Assembly (NCBI GenBank): GCA_031276615.1
Contig: JAISND010000112.1
Location: 1 to 7,334, forward strand
DNA: 7,334 nt
From: Treponema sp.
GTDB lineage: Bacteria; Spirochaetota; Spirochaetia; Treponematales; Breznakiellaceae
Direction of reading: 5' to 3'
The notes beneath the pieces were generated by a model, which saw only the letters and a list, made by a program, of their open reading frames with translations, was not told where the DNA came from and did not search any database. Both the position numbers and the translations under genes were made by a program. Shown in pieces: positions 1-6,793 of the stretch (its first letter is position 1; every line of letters starts with the position of its first letter).

Positions 1-2603
1 TTCGGATAACGCCCCTTCATCTCCCTGCGGACATCCCGGTACGATCCCGACCAGAATTTTTCCAGATCCCGGGTTATCTGAATGGGCCTGTCCGCGGGGG
101 ATAAAAGATGAAAGGTAACCGGAACTGACAGGATCCGGCAGACTCCGGATATGCCCAAAGCCTCCTGGAGGCGCAGAAAAACTACGGGTTCTCCGGAACC
201 GTAATCAATGCGTTTTTTCCCGCCTCCGGGCAGTTGAAACCGATCCGGCACAAGGCGCCCGAGTTCGGCTGTTTTTTCCCAACCCAGACGGTTCTCCAGG
301 GCCTGTACAAGCCCCCGGCCGTCAACAAGCGCGGCCCTTCCGTCCTCCGCGCCGTCTTTTATAAAGGGGCCAAGCCAGTCCGCGGCTTCCCGTATCAGCG
401 CTTCATCGGTCCATGCGGGCTTCGTGCCGGATGCGGCCCCGTGTTTCTCAAAAAAACGTATGCGCTCAAGAAGGCGGCGGGGGTTTCCGCTGTCTTCGTC
501 CCAGGGAAGTACGGCGAGTCCCTTTTCCCCGAGCAGGGGGCCAAGCGCGGGAAGCAGTTCTTCCCTCAGGCTCGGGCGGCGTTCTTCCGACAGGATGAGC
601 CTTCCGGCGCGTGTTACCCTGACTGTCCGGGGGACAAGCCCCTTCCATTCGATCCCCTGTTCGACAAGGGACTGGTTTCCGAGTATTTCAAGGGCAAGCG
701 CCGGAGAAACGGGAACCGCCAGGCGGATAAAGCCCAGCCTTTCCCCCGCGTCCGCCTCAAGGCCGCAGATCCACCGGGAACGGGCAAGGGCGCCCCTTAT
801 CCGCCCTTCCCTGCCGGAACTGAACCGGAAAACAGCTTCCCCGCTGTTCCGCGCGGGGGCGGCTTCGCTATCCTGGCGCAGGGCAAGTCTGTCGGGAAAG
901 GCGGGCGCGAGCAGCTCCCCGATATCCGCTTCATCCCCGGCGGTCCAGTCCGCCCGAAAGGGAACGCCGAGTCTGCGGCACAGATCCGCGGCGTTTTCCC
1001 TTACCCGCGCGGCCCAGGCTCCCCGGGGTTCCTTCCGCACAAGCTCCAGCCGGCGGCCGAAATCCGCGTCGTCCTCTATGCCGGAGCCGTCCCGCCCGGA
1101 AAGAATTGCCGCCGCGGTACAGGCAAGCGGGGCAAGGCGGCCCCCGCCCGCCGCCGGCAGGCGGCCGCTTCGGCCTTCCGGGGAATCGGGCGGCTGTTCC
1201 GCCGCGGCGGTATCCCGCCGGAGTCCGGCCAGACAGATTCTGCCGAGCCGGGGTTCCAGGCCGAGCCTTGCAAGAGCCCTCCCCGTTTCGGTGGGTTTTC
1301 CGTCCCTGTCCGCGGCGCCCATTTCCCAAAGCAGTTCAAGGGCCCTGTCCCAGGCCGCCTGGGGCGGCGTTTCCAGCCAGGGCAGCCCGTCCCTGCGGCG
1401 CACGCCCCAGAGAAGGCAGTCCAGAACCGCCGCGGAAAGATCTGTCCGCCGTATTTCACTGTCCGTTTCCTCCTGCCGCGGCTCATCCTGCCGCCACAGC
1501 CTGATACAGCGGCCGGGGCCGAGGCGGCCTGCCCGGCCCGCGCGCTGATCCGCCGAATTTTTACTCACCGGTTCCAGGGAAAGCCGGTTCATTCCGGTGG
1601 GAAGGTGGAATCGCCCGATCCGCGCGTAGCCTGAATCAATCACAAGGCCGATGCCCGGTATGGTAAGCCCCGTTTCGGCAACGTTAGTCGAAAGAACGAT
1701 GCGGCGTCCGGAACCGTCCGGCGGCGCGATAACCCGGCGCTGCTCCCCGAGCGGCAGGGAACCGTGGAGGGGGAGAATTTCAAAATCCCTGTCCAGGCCG
1801 CTGTTCCTGAGGTACGCGGCGGCATCGGCGATTTCACGCCGGCCGGGGAGGAACACGAGGATATCGCCCCCCCGCGAAACCGCTGCCGCGCCCGGTGCGC
1901 CTGCCGCCTCCTCTTCCGCGATATCCCGGACAGCCGCCGCCCACTCCTTTCCCTGGGCTTGCCGCTGCGGCAGGGGCCGGTAGGAGATTTCCACCGGGAA
2001 CACGCGGCCCGGACAGTCTACAAGCGGCGTCAGGCGGTTTTCAGGCCGATTTTCGGCGGAATCGATGAAGGACGCTATTCCCGCGGCGTCCATGGTGGCG
2101 GACATCACCAGGATACGCAGGGGAGATCCCATGCGGCGGAGATCCAGCGCGAAGGCAAGGGCCAGATCCGCATGAATCGAACGTTCGTGGAATTCGTCGA
2201 ACACAAGGGTGGAAACGCCGGGCAGTCCGGGATTCTCCTCCATGCGGCGTACAAGGAGGCCTTCGGTAACAACTTCAATCCTGGTTTTGGCGGAGACCCG
2301 CCTTTCGAGTCTGACCGAGTACCCTGCCCTTTCGCCTGTTTTCTCTCCCAGAAGTTCCGCCATCCGGGAGGCAATGGCCAGCGCCGCCGCCCGCCGGGGT
2401 TCCAGCACGATGATGCGGCCCCCGGAGTTTCGCCTGTCGCCGCTTTCCATCAGGGCAAGGGGAACGAGGCTTGACTTGCCGCTCCCCGGATCGGCGCGCA
2501 GCACGGCAGCGCCGGAAGTCTCAAGGGCTTCACAAATCGCGGGCAAACGGGGAAAAAGGGGAAGCTCCGCGGCGGCGTCTGTCCGTGAAAAAGAAAATTC
2601 CAT
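1..2603 (-). CDS. hrpB: ATP-dependent helicase HrpB (3' end cut by window edge)
   Basis: DEAH-box superfamily 2 helicase of the HrpB family, a cytoplasmic NTP-driven nucleic-acid helicase whose cellular role is poorly defined. I translated 867 codons from ATG at 2603 with no in-frame stop. Visible motifs: Walker A G-S-G-K-S (40-44), motif Ia L-E-P-R-R, DEFH (136-139) followed by E-R-S, S-A-T (168-170), L-V-F-L-P-G-R-R-E-I (249-258), L-S-T-N-V-A-E-T (304-311) and Q-R-A-G-R-A-G-R (353-360). An HA2-like region follows, then the HrpB-specific C-terminal region with F-P-D-R-L-A, I-D-Y-G-S-G-E-P and L-L-S-P-A-D-R-P. The last residues in view, R-Y-P, normally sit near the end of the family, so only a short tail is missing. 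The usual A-P-P-G-A-G-K-T-T reads A-D-P-G-S-G-K-S-S. A Pro/Gly/Ala-rich linker occupies about 465-489. A GTG at 2633 is a possible earlier start. It lies 72 bases downstream of ligA. Confidence 0.95.
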   Translation of the reverse strand, partial: MEFSFSRTDAAAELPLFPRLPAICEALETSGAAVLRADPGSGKSSLVPLALMESGDRRNSGGRIIVLEPRRAAALAIASRMAELLGEKTGERAGYSVRLERRVSAKTRIEVVTEGLLVRRMEENPGLPGVSTLVFDEFHERSIHADLALAFALDLRRMGSPLRILVMSATMDAAGIASFIDSAENRPENRLTPLVDCPGRVFPVEISYRPLPQRQAQGKEWAAAVRDIAEEEAAGAPGAAAVSRGGDILVFLPGRREIADAAAYLRNSGLDRDFEILPLHGSLPLGEQRRVIAPPDGSGRRIVLSTNVAETGLTIPGIGLVIDSGYARIGRFHLPTGMNRLSLEPVSKNSADQRAGRAGRLGPGRCIRLWRQDEPRQEETDSEIRRTDLSAAVLDCLLWGVRRRDGLPWLETPPQAAWDRALELLWEMGAADRDGKPTETGRALARLGLEPRLGRICLAGLRRDTAAAEQPPDSPEGRSGRLPAAGGGRLAPLACTAAAILSGRDGSGIEDDADFGRRLELVRKEPRGAWAARVRENAADLCRRLGVPFRADWTAGDEADIGELLAPAFPDRLALRQDSEAAPARNSGEAVFRFSSGREGRIRGALARSRWICGLEADAGERLGFIRLAVPVSPALALEILGNQSLVEQGIEWKGLVPRTVRVTRAGRLILSEERRPSLREELLPALGPLLGEKGLAVLPWDEDSGNPRRLLERIRFFEKHGAASGTKPAWTDEALIREAADWLGPFIKDGAEDGRAALVDGRGLVQALENRLGWEKTAELGRLVPDRFQLPGGGKKRIDYGSGEPVVFLRLQEALGISGVCRILSVPVTFHLLSPADRPIQITRDLEKFWSGSYRDVRREMKGRYP

Positions 2604-2630
2604 ATCCTCATGGTATAAGGCCCCTGTGTT

Positions 2631-2641
2631 CACAGTTTCCT
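2631..2641 (-). promoter_or_regulatory. Possible alternative hrpB start (AGGA plus GTG)
   Basis: Reading on the minus strand, AGGA at 2641-2638 is followed after four bases by an in-frame GTG at 2633-2631, which would add ten residues to HrpB. At the ATG at 2603 the only purine-rich stretch (GAGGA, 2609-2605) lies one to two bases from the start, closer than normal for a ribosome binding site. The helicase homology starts well after either codon, so it does not settle the choice. An in-frame TAG at 2642-2640 closes the frame further upstream. Confidence 0.35.
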
Positions 2642-2650
2642 ATTTTACCG

Positions 2651-2674
2651 AAAAAAGGTATTGTGGGAACCTCT
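2651..2674 (-). terminator. Weak terminator-like hairpin after ligA
   Basis: Just beyond the ligA stop, the minus strand can pair AGAGGT (2674-2669) with ACCTTT (2659-2654), one G-U pair included, around a nine-base loop, with the T run continuing to 2651. The stem is short and AT-containing, so at best it would attenuate readthrough from ligA into hrpB. It may equally be chance. Confidence 0.2.
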
Positions 2675-2675
2675 G

Positions 2676-4793
2676 CTAAAACAGTTCCCCCTGGCCGTCG
2701 CCTTTTTCCCCGTCCCCGCCGGCAGCCCCGGCCTTCAGCATCGCGCTGTCCGGCGCTTTGAGCAGGGCAAGGAATTCTTCCTCGCCGATAATGGAAACGC
2801 CGAATTCTTTTGCCTTCCTGTTTTTTGCGGAACCGGATTCGGGGTCTTTTGTGACAAGGTATGAAAGGTCCTTTACCACCGAAGACTTTACCGAGGCGCC
2901 GAGGGCCTTTATTTTTTCCCCGGCCTCTTTCCGCTTCATTGAAGAAAGTTCCCCGGTGAAGCAGAAGGAGAGACCCCGCAGGGGCAGTTCTTCTCCGGCA
3001 GGCGCCGCGATGCCGATAATTCCCGCCGCCAGAATTTTGTCGATTTCGCCGGCAGTTTCCCGAATCCCCCTGACGATGATCTCCGCGGTAATTTCGCCAA
3101 GGCCGTAGACGGAAGCCAGTTCCCCGGCCGGGGCCGCCTTCAGTTTTTCCAGGGTATTGAAACCGGCCTGCGTTACCTTTTCCATGGTGGTTTCGGCGAC
3201 GCCCTCAAAATCAAGACCCGCGATAAAGGCGGCCAGGGACAGTTCCCGGGGCGTCCTGATATGGCGAATAACTTTGGCCGCTGAAAGTTCGCCCATGCGC
3301 TCGTATTCGGCAAGCTCCTTCGCTTCCAGGGTATAGAGATCGTGAATCCGGCGCACCCTTTTCTTTTCAAAAAGCTGGCGAAGCAGCTTTTCACCCAGTT
3401 CCCGGATGTCAAGGACCGAAACCCATTTTTCAAGCCGGTGAAGCAGCCGCTTGGGACATTCCGGGTTGGGACAGTAGAGCCTCGTGCCCTCGTCAACAAG
3501 ATCCGCGCCGCAGACCCCGCAGCGTACGGGAAATTCAATTTCCCTTTCCTCCGCTTCCCGCTCCAGGGCGCCGGCCGGCGCAAGGCCTTCAATCTTGGGG
3601 ATGATCTCGCCGCGCTTTACCACGGAAACGGCGGAGCCGATTTTCAGTCCCATCGCGCGGATCATGTCGGGGTTGTTCAGGTTGGCGCGCTGGACGGTCG
3701 TCCCCGCGAGGCGTACCGGATCCACAATGCCGATGGGCGTATAGGTTGCCCCGGACTCGCTCCATTCCACGGAGCGGAGCACGCTGAAGGCGGTTTCAAG
3801 CTCGAACTTGAAGGCGATCTGTTTTTCGGGCTTGGCCCTGCGAAGGTCCGCCATGTCGATCCCCATGTCCTTTACCACAAGGCCGTCAATGTCCACGGGA
3901 AGTTTGTCCCGCCTACCCGCCACTTCGGCGCGGTAGGCGATAATCTCCGAAGCGGCCTGAAAGGTTCTTGTTTCGGTTACCTCGAAACCGCGGCCGGAAA
4001 GCCATTTGATTTTTTGCAGTTCGTCGGAAAAAAAACCGTCATCTCCGGCCGCGGCCGCGTCGTAGGTGACAAGCCTGAGGTCCTCGCAGCCGAGGCCGTC
4101 CTTGCGGCGCATAATGCCGTTTGCCGCGTTGCGGCAGTTCGCCCTGGAGGAATACTTTTTCTTCCAGACCCCGCGGGTCATCACCACTTCACCGCGGACG
4201 CCGCCCGAAAAATCCGTGTCCAGTTCCGGAATAACCCCCTTCATGCGCAGGGCGTTAGGGGTAATCTCGTCCCCGGTGATTCCGTCTCCCCGGGTAATTG
4301 CCCGGACAAGCTTCCCCTTTTCGTACTGGAGTTCAAGGCTTGCGCCGTCCAGCTTGTACTGGACAAGAAAAATTTTCGTTAGCCCGTTTTTATTTTTGGT
4401 TGACGGGGAAGCGGCATCTTCGCCTCTTCCCTTTCTTTTTGCGTTTCCATCCCCGGTTTTTTCCGGTTGTATCCCTGTTTTTTGCGTTTCCATCCCCATC
4501 TTTGCCGCCCACTCAAGAAATTCTTCGGGGTTGGCCGCCTTTTCCTGGCTCCCCATCGGCATGAGATGCCTTGCCTTGGGAAAGCCGTCCGTATCCGGCG
4601 CGCCCTTTTCCGCGTCGCTCCCGGCGCCGATTTTTTTTATCACCGGACTGTCCGGGGCAAGCCGTTTCAGTTCATCCCAGAGAAGATCGTACTCGGCATC
4701 GGAGATTTCCGCCTCGCCGTCGTAATAGGATTTGTTGTATTTCCGGATCAGCCTTTCGAGAATTTTTATCCTGTCCCTGTTATTCGAAGCCAT
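2676..4793 (-). CDS. ligA: NAD-dependent DNA ligase LigA
   Basis: Joins 3'-OH and 5'-phosphate nicks in duplex DNA using NAD+, for Okazaki fragment joining and repair. 705 residues, slightly longer than the usual 660-680. Domain Ia shows Y-Y-D-G (23-26) and D-A-E-Y-D (32-36), then L-M-P-M-G-S-Q-E-K (78-85). The adenylation motif is K-L-D-G with nucleophile Lys147, followed by T-R-G-D-G (167-171), V-R-G-E-V (199-203), D-G-L-V-V-K (303-308) and the OB fold. The zinc finger has Cys425, 428, 441 and 446; helix-hairpin-helix repeats cover about 465-590 and a BRCT domain about 602-678. Oddities: a charged low-complexity insertion of about 40 residues (roughly 100-140) shifts the active Lys from near 115 to 147, and N-C-R-N-A-A-N-G stands where most LigAs have N-P-R-N-A-A-A-G. 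I chose ATG at 4793 over an in-frame extension to 4913, because domain Ia homology starts there and GGGGGAA lies six bases upstream. The start overlaps the end of trmB by 14 bases, suggesting coupled translation. Confidence 0.96.
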   Translation of the reverse strand: MASNNRDRIKILERLIRKYNKSYYDGEAEISDAEYDLLWDELKRLAPDSPVIKKIGAGSDAEKGAPDTDGFPKARHLMPMGSQEKAANPEEFLEWAAKMGMETQKTGIQPEKTGDGNAKRKGRGEDAASPSTKNKNGLTKIFLVQYKLDGASLELQYEKGKLVRAITRGDGITGDEITPNALRMKGVIPELDTDFSGGVRGEVVMTRGVWKKKYSSRANCRNAANGIMRRKDGLGCEDLRLVTYDAAAAGDDGFFSDELQKIKWLSGRGFEVTETRTFQAASEIIAYRAEVAGRRDKLPVDIDGLVVKDMGIDMADLRRAKPEKQIAFKFELETAFSVLRSVEWSESGATYTPIGIVDPVRLAGTTVQRANLNNPDMIRAMGLKIGSAVSVVKRGEIIPKIEGLAPAGALEREAEEREIEFPVRCGVCGADLVDEGTRLYCPNPECPKRLLHRLEKWVSVLDIRELGEKLLRQLFEKKRVRRIHDLYTLEAKELAEYERMGELSAAKVIRHIRTPRELSLAAFIAGLDFEGVAETTMEKVTQAGFNTLEKLKAAPAGELASVYGLGEITAEIIVRGIRETAGEIDKILAAGIIGIAAPAGEELPLRGLSFCFTGELSSMKRKEAGEKIKALGASVKSSVVKDLSYLVTKDPESGSAKNRKAKEFGVSIIGEEEFLALLKAPDSAMLKAGAAGGDGEKGDGQGELF
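4436..4497. repeat. 19-base direct repeat pair inside ligA
   Basis: The 19-base sequence tttttgcgtttccatcccc (plus strand) occurs exactly at 4436-4454 and again at 4479-4497. The copies start 43 bases apart, which is not a multiple of three, so they encode different peptides in LigA: one reads G-M-E-T-Q-K, the other G-D-G-N-A-K. Both lie in the low-complexity insertion ahead of the catalytic lysine, consistent with growth of the insert by slippage or local duplication. Confidence 0.85.
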
Positions 4794-5502
4794 TGTGTTC
4801 CCCCAATTTATGGTGTATAAAAAAAAGTTCCCGGACAATGTGGTTTTTCGCAAGCCCCTTTTCCTCGAATTTGGTTTTCGGCCGCCATTGCCGGGGCGGG
4901 GCAAAACCGCCATAGGGGTTACTCAGGCCCGGCGTCTGTGACAGTTCCCCGAGGGCCCACTCGCCGTACTCCTCCCAGTCCGTAACCATGTAGATATAGC
5001 CGCCGGGAAGAAGTTTTTGCGCCAGGGAATCGGTAAAGGGCCGTTTGATCAGCCGGCGCTTGTGATGGCGTTTTTTCGGCCAGGGGTCGGGGAAAAAGAT
5101 GTGAAAGGCGGAAACCGATGCGGGGGCTATCATGCAATCCAGAACCCCGGCCGCGTCGTGTTCTACCAGGCGTATGTTTTTCAGTCCGCGTTTTTCTATT
5201 TCCAGGAGAAGCCGGCCTATGCCCGCGCGGAACACCTCTATGCCAAGGTAATTCCTGTCCGGATTTTCCGCCGCGATCTGCGCCGTCGCGGCGCCCATGC
5301 CGAAGCCTATTTCAACGACAAGGGGCCTGTCGTTCCCGAAAATTTTTTTGAAGTCCGTTTTTTCCGGCGCGAAGGGAACGAGGTATTCCGGCGCGAGGTT
5401 CCGGTAGGAACGGAGCTGGGCCGCGGTAACACGGCCTCCCCTGAGAACGTAGCTTTTGATTCCCCGGGCAGGCGGTATCCCCGGCGTCTTGTTCGCATCC
5501 AT
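4780..5502 (-). CDS. trmB: tRNA (guanine-N7-)-methyltransferase TrmB
   Basis: Transfers a methyl group from S-adenosylmethionine to N7 of G46 in the variable loop of tRNAs. 240 residues, normal for the family. Seen: the SAM-binding loop E-I-G-F-G-M-G (64-70), acidic Glu89, Asp116, the signature F-F-P-D-P-W-P-K-K-R-H-H-K-R-R-L (136-151) carrying the catalytic Asp, T-D-W (174-176), and the tRNA/SAM-contacting T-K-F-E and G (210-216) followed by V-R-E-L-F-F. The first 55 residues are the usual variable leader. I place the start at ATG 5502; a TTG immediately before it at 5505 is in frame but less likely. No Shine-Dalgarno sequence is visible. Instead TGATG at 5504-5500 joins the upstream lipoprotein stop to this ATG, pointing to termination-reinitiation. 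The 3' end overlaps the ligA start by 14 bases. Confidence 0.97.
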   Translation of the reverse strand: MDANKTPGIPPARGIKSYVLRGGRVTAAQLRSYRNLAPEYLVPFAPEKTDFKKIFGNDRPLVVEIGFGMGAATAQIAAENPDRNYLGIEVFRAGIGRLLLEIEKRGLKNIRLVEHDAAGVLDCMIAPASVSAFHIFFPDPWPKKRHHKRRLIKRPFTDSLAQKLLPGGYIYMVTDWEEYGEWALGELSQTPGLSNPYGGFAPPRQWRPKTKFEEKGLAKNHIVRELFFIHHKLGEHNGFE

Positions 5503-6176
5503 CAACGGAGGGAAATTACATCAGTAAAGGCGGAGGTAAAGTAGAGGGGATCCTCCGCCCAGAGCGCGGCGGTTCTTGCGCTGTCCGGAAGGCTTAGATC
5601 ACGGACTCTGCCCGAGAGGACGGAGAGGGGCTGGGTAGAAACGTAATTCCCCTGCGCGTCGTAGCAGACAAGCCTGTTTTCGGGATAGGCCGAATTAACC
5701 AGATAGTAGCCCCCGGCAATCTCCAGGCTCGGGAAGGGGAACCTGGGTTCATCGGGGGCGTCGAAAACGAGGGGGCGCTCGGAACGTTCCCCGCCCTTGT
5801 TTACAAGAAGAACCCGGTATTGACCTCTCGGCAGGGTCTCACCCTCTTCAGGCGCTATGCTCCTGCTGCCTATCCAGGTTTTTCCGTCCTGCTCAAAACT
5901 TACCCAGTCTTCGCTCTTTACAAGCCAGCGCAGCTGCTCCCTGTCGTGGTAGAGGTAGAGTTCGTCAAGATTCTCAATGCCGTCTTCGTCATCGGGTATA
6001 ATAAAAAAGGAAAACCGTTCCTCCGGTTTTTCAGGCCCCTGATAATAAACGAGTTCAACAAAGCCGTAGGAAATTTCCGGCGCCGTCCGGGAACAGGAAA
6101 AAAACAATCCGGAAAATAAAAAAAACACTATGCGGAAAACCGTCCCGAAAAAACGGAAAATTCTTCCCCGGCGCAT
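5502..6176 (-). CDS. Predicted lipoprotein of unknown function
   Basis: A 224-residue protein I do not recognise. The N-terminus looks like a lipoprotein signal peptide: basic M-R-R-G-R-I-F-R, then an unusually Phe-rich hydrophobic core, ending L-F-F-S-C with Cys28 as the probable lipidated residue. The bulky Phe at -2 and -3 fits the relaxed spirochaetal lipobox better than the enterobacterial one. The mature part (about 197 residues) is rich in acidic and aromatic residues, with alternating stretches suggesting beta strands, for example around residues 36-60 and 119-128, and has no transmembrane segment or enzyme motif I can name. The start at 6176 is supported by GGAGGG at 6187-6182, five bases away. 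The TGA stop overlaps the trmB ATG by one base, so the two genes are probably co-translated; that says little about function, since TrmB is cytosolic. It is the first gene after the IS630 remnant. Confidence 0.82.
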   Translation of the reverse strand: MRRGRIFRFFGTVFRIVFFLFSGLFFSCSRTAPEISYGFVELVYYQGPEKPEERFSFFIIPDDEDGIENLDELYLYHDREQLRWLVKSEDWVSFEQDGKTWIGSRSIAPEEGETLPRGQYRVLLVNKGGERSERPLVFDAPDEPRFPFPSLEIAGGYYLVNSAYPENRLVCYDAQGNYVSTQPLSVLSGRVRDLSLPDSARTAALWAEDPLYFTSAFTDVISLR

Positions 6177-6181
6177 CTTTT

Positions 6182-6187
6182 CCCTCC
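6182..6187 (-). promoter_or_regulatory. Strong ribosome binding site for the lipoprotein
   Basis: GGAGGG on the minus strand, five bases (AAAAG) from the ATG at 6176. It is the clearest Shine-Dalgarno site in the window and fixes the lipoprotein start. Confidence 0.8.
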
Positions 6188-6189
6188 GG

Positions 6190-6223
6190 ATTATATATTA
6201 ATCGCGGGAGCCTCCCGTTGCAA
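6190..6223 (-). promoter_or_regulatory. Possible promoter for the lipoprotein-trmB-ligA cluster
   Basis: On the minus strand TTGCAA (6223-6218, four of six -35 consensus bases) is followed after 17 bases by TAATAT (6200-6195). A perfect TATAAT sits at 6195-6190 but is 22 bases from that -35. The TATAAT would start transcripts inside the ribosome binding site, while TAATAT would give a leader of only about a dozen bases. Both are awkward, so confidence is low. The -35 lies within the last codons of the transposase remnant. Confidence 0.3.
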
Positions 6224-6793
6224 GGGGAACAATTGGCACATTGTCCGGTTTCTTCAGAAACCCGATGAAATCCCTGCTGTGGTGGCTCGCCTTGCATTCC
6301 CCCGTTACGTTTCCCGTCAGCATGTCCAGCGCCGCAAACAGGGTCGTGGTCCCGTGCCGGTAATAATCCGCGCTGCGCCCCGCCGGAACATGCGGCAGCA
6401 ACGGAGCGCTCCGCTCCAGTGCCTGTATCTGCGACTTTCCGTCCACGCACAGAACTATCGCGTTGTCAGGCGGATTCATATACAGTCCCGCCACGCCGGC
6501 CGGTTTTTCCCCGAAATGCCGGTCTCCGCTAAACCGGAACTCTTTTTCCGGATGCGGTTTTATTCCCCGTTCCCGAAGAATAGTGTTGACCGTACTTTTA
6601 CGCAGTGAAAACCGTTTCGCCAATGCGCGGGTACTCCAGTGGGTATGTCCTTCGGCTTTTCCGTGCACGCGATGGTACAAACCCGGTTCTTTACCGCTTC
6701 GCTGGCGGGCAGGGTATCTCTTTTGCGGGTTTTATCCCTCAACAGCGCGTCCAACCCGCCCCGGTTATACCGGTTTATGAAGGAGTATCTCAA
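6198..6793 (-). pseudogene. IS630-family transposase remnant (frameshifted, truncated)
   Basis: Two pieces of one DDE transposase in different frames. The upstream piece (6793 to about 6650) reads F-I-N-R-Y-N-R-G-G-L-D-A-L-L-R-D-K-T-R and later T-E-K-P-K-D, the usual linker after the N-terminal helix-turn-helix. The downstream piece (about 6647 to 6198) continues with T-H-W-S-T-R-A-L-A, L-R-E-R-G-I-K-P-H, V-L-C-V-D-G-K-S-Q-I-Q-A-L and Y-R-H-G-T-T-T-L-F-A-A-L-D, typical of IS630-like enzymes. A one-base deletion near 6648 would explain the shift. Family members have Glu after the first catalytic Asp (D-E-K); here it is Gly. After F-L-K-K the family likeness stops, and the frame ends at 6198 without the second Asp (usually D-N-Y-x-T-H) or the final Glu, so about half the enzyme is missing. 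In-frame TAG at 6796-6794 blocks the front piece. It cannot be active. No terminal inverted repeats were recognised. Confidence 0.9.
6205..6217. repeat. Short perfect inverted repeat before the lipoprotein
   Basis: The sequence cgggagcctcccg has perfect six-base arms (6205-6210 and 6212-6217) around one central base. It falls within the spacer of the putative promoter, where an operator could sit, but it is also the last coding stretch of the transposase fragment. It has no T run after it on the minus strand, so it is not an intrinsic terminator. Confidence 0.4.

Noticed and set aside
234..1634. A 466-residue open frame on the plus strand, with another long one at 424-1548
   Set aside because: Both lie antisense to hrpB, whose helicase motifs are beyond doubt. 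Their products are Pro/Arg/Gly/Ser-rich with no domain features, as expected where the coding strand is GC-rich and few stops occur.
2624..2635. ctgtg-tt-cacag inverted repeat upstream of hrpB as a CRP-like operator
   Set aside because: Arms are only five bases with a two-base spacer, not the TGTGA-N6-TCACA spacing of CRP sites; this is common by chance.
3342..4382. A 346-residue open frame on the plus strand opposite ligA
   Set aside because: It is a mirror of the ligA coding frame; no ribosome binding site, domain or start context supports it.
4794..4913. Extension of LigA by 40 residues upstream of 4793
   Set aside because: The extra residues show no family likeness and would overlap trmB by more than 130 bases. 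The ATG at 4793 has a suitable GGGGGAA upstream and fits the usual LigA N-terminus.
4831..6248. 12-base inverted match ccggacaatgtg between 4831-4842 (in trmB) and 6237-6248 (end of the IS remnant)
   Set aside because: A few such 12-base matches are expected by chance in a window this size; it has no transposon-end context, and the copy at 4831 is normal trmB coding sequence.
6758..6772. ccggt-tat-accgg palindrome in the transposase remnant
   Set aside because: It encodes the conserved R-Y-N-R-G stretch of the transposase and is explained by coding; no sign of an operator or IS end.
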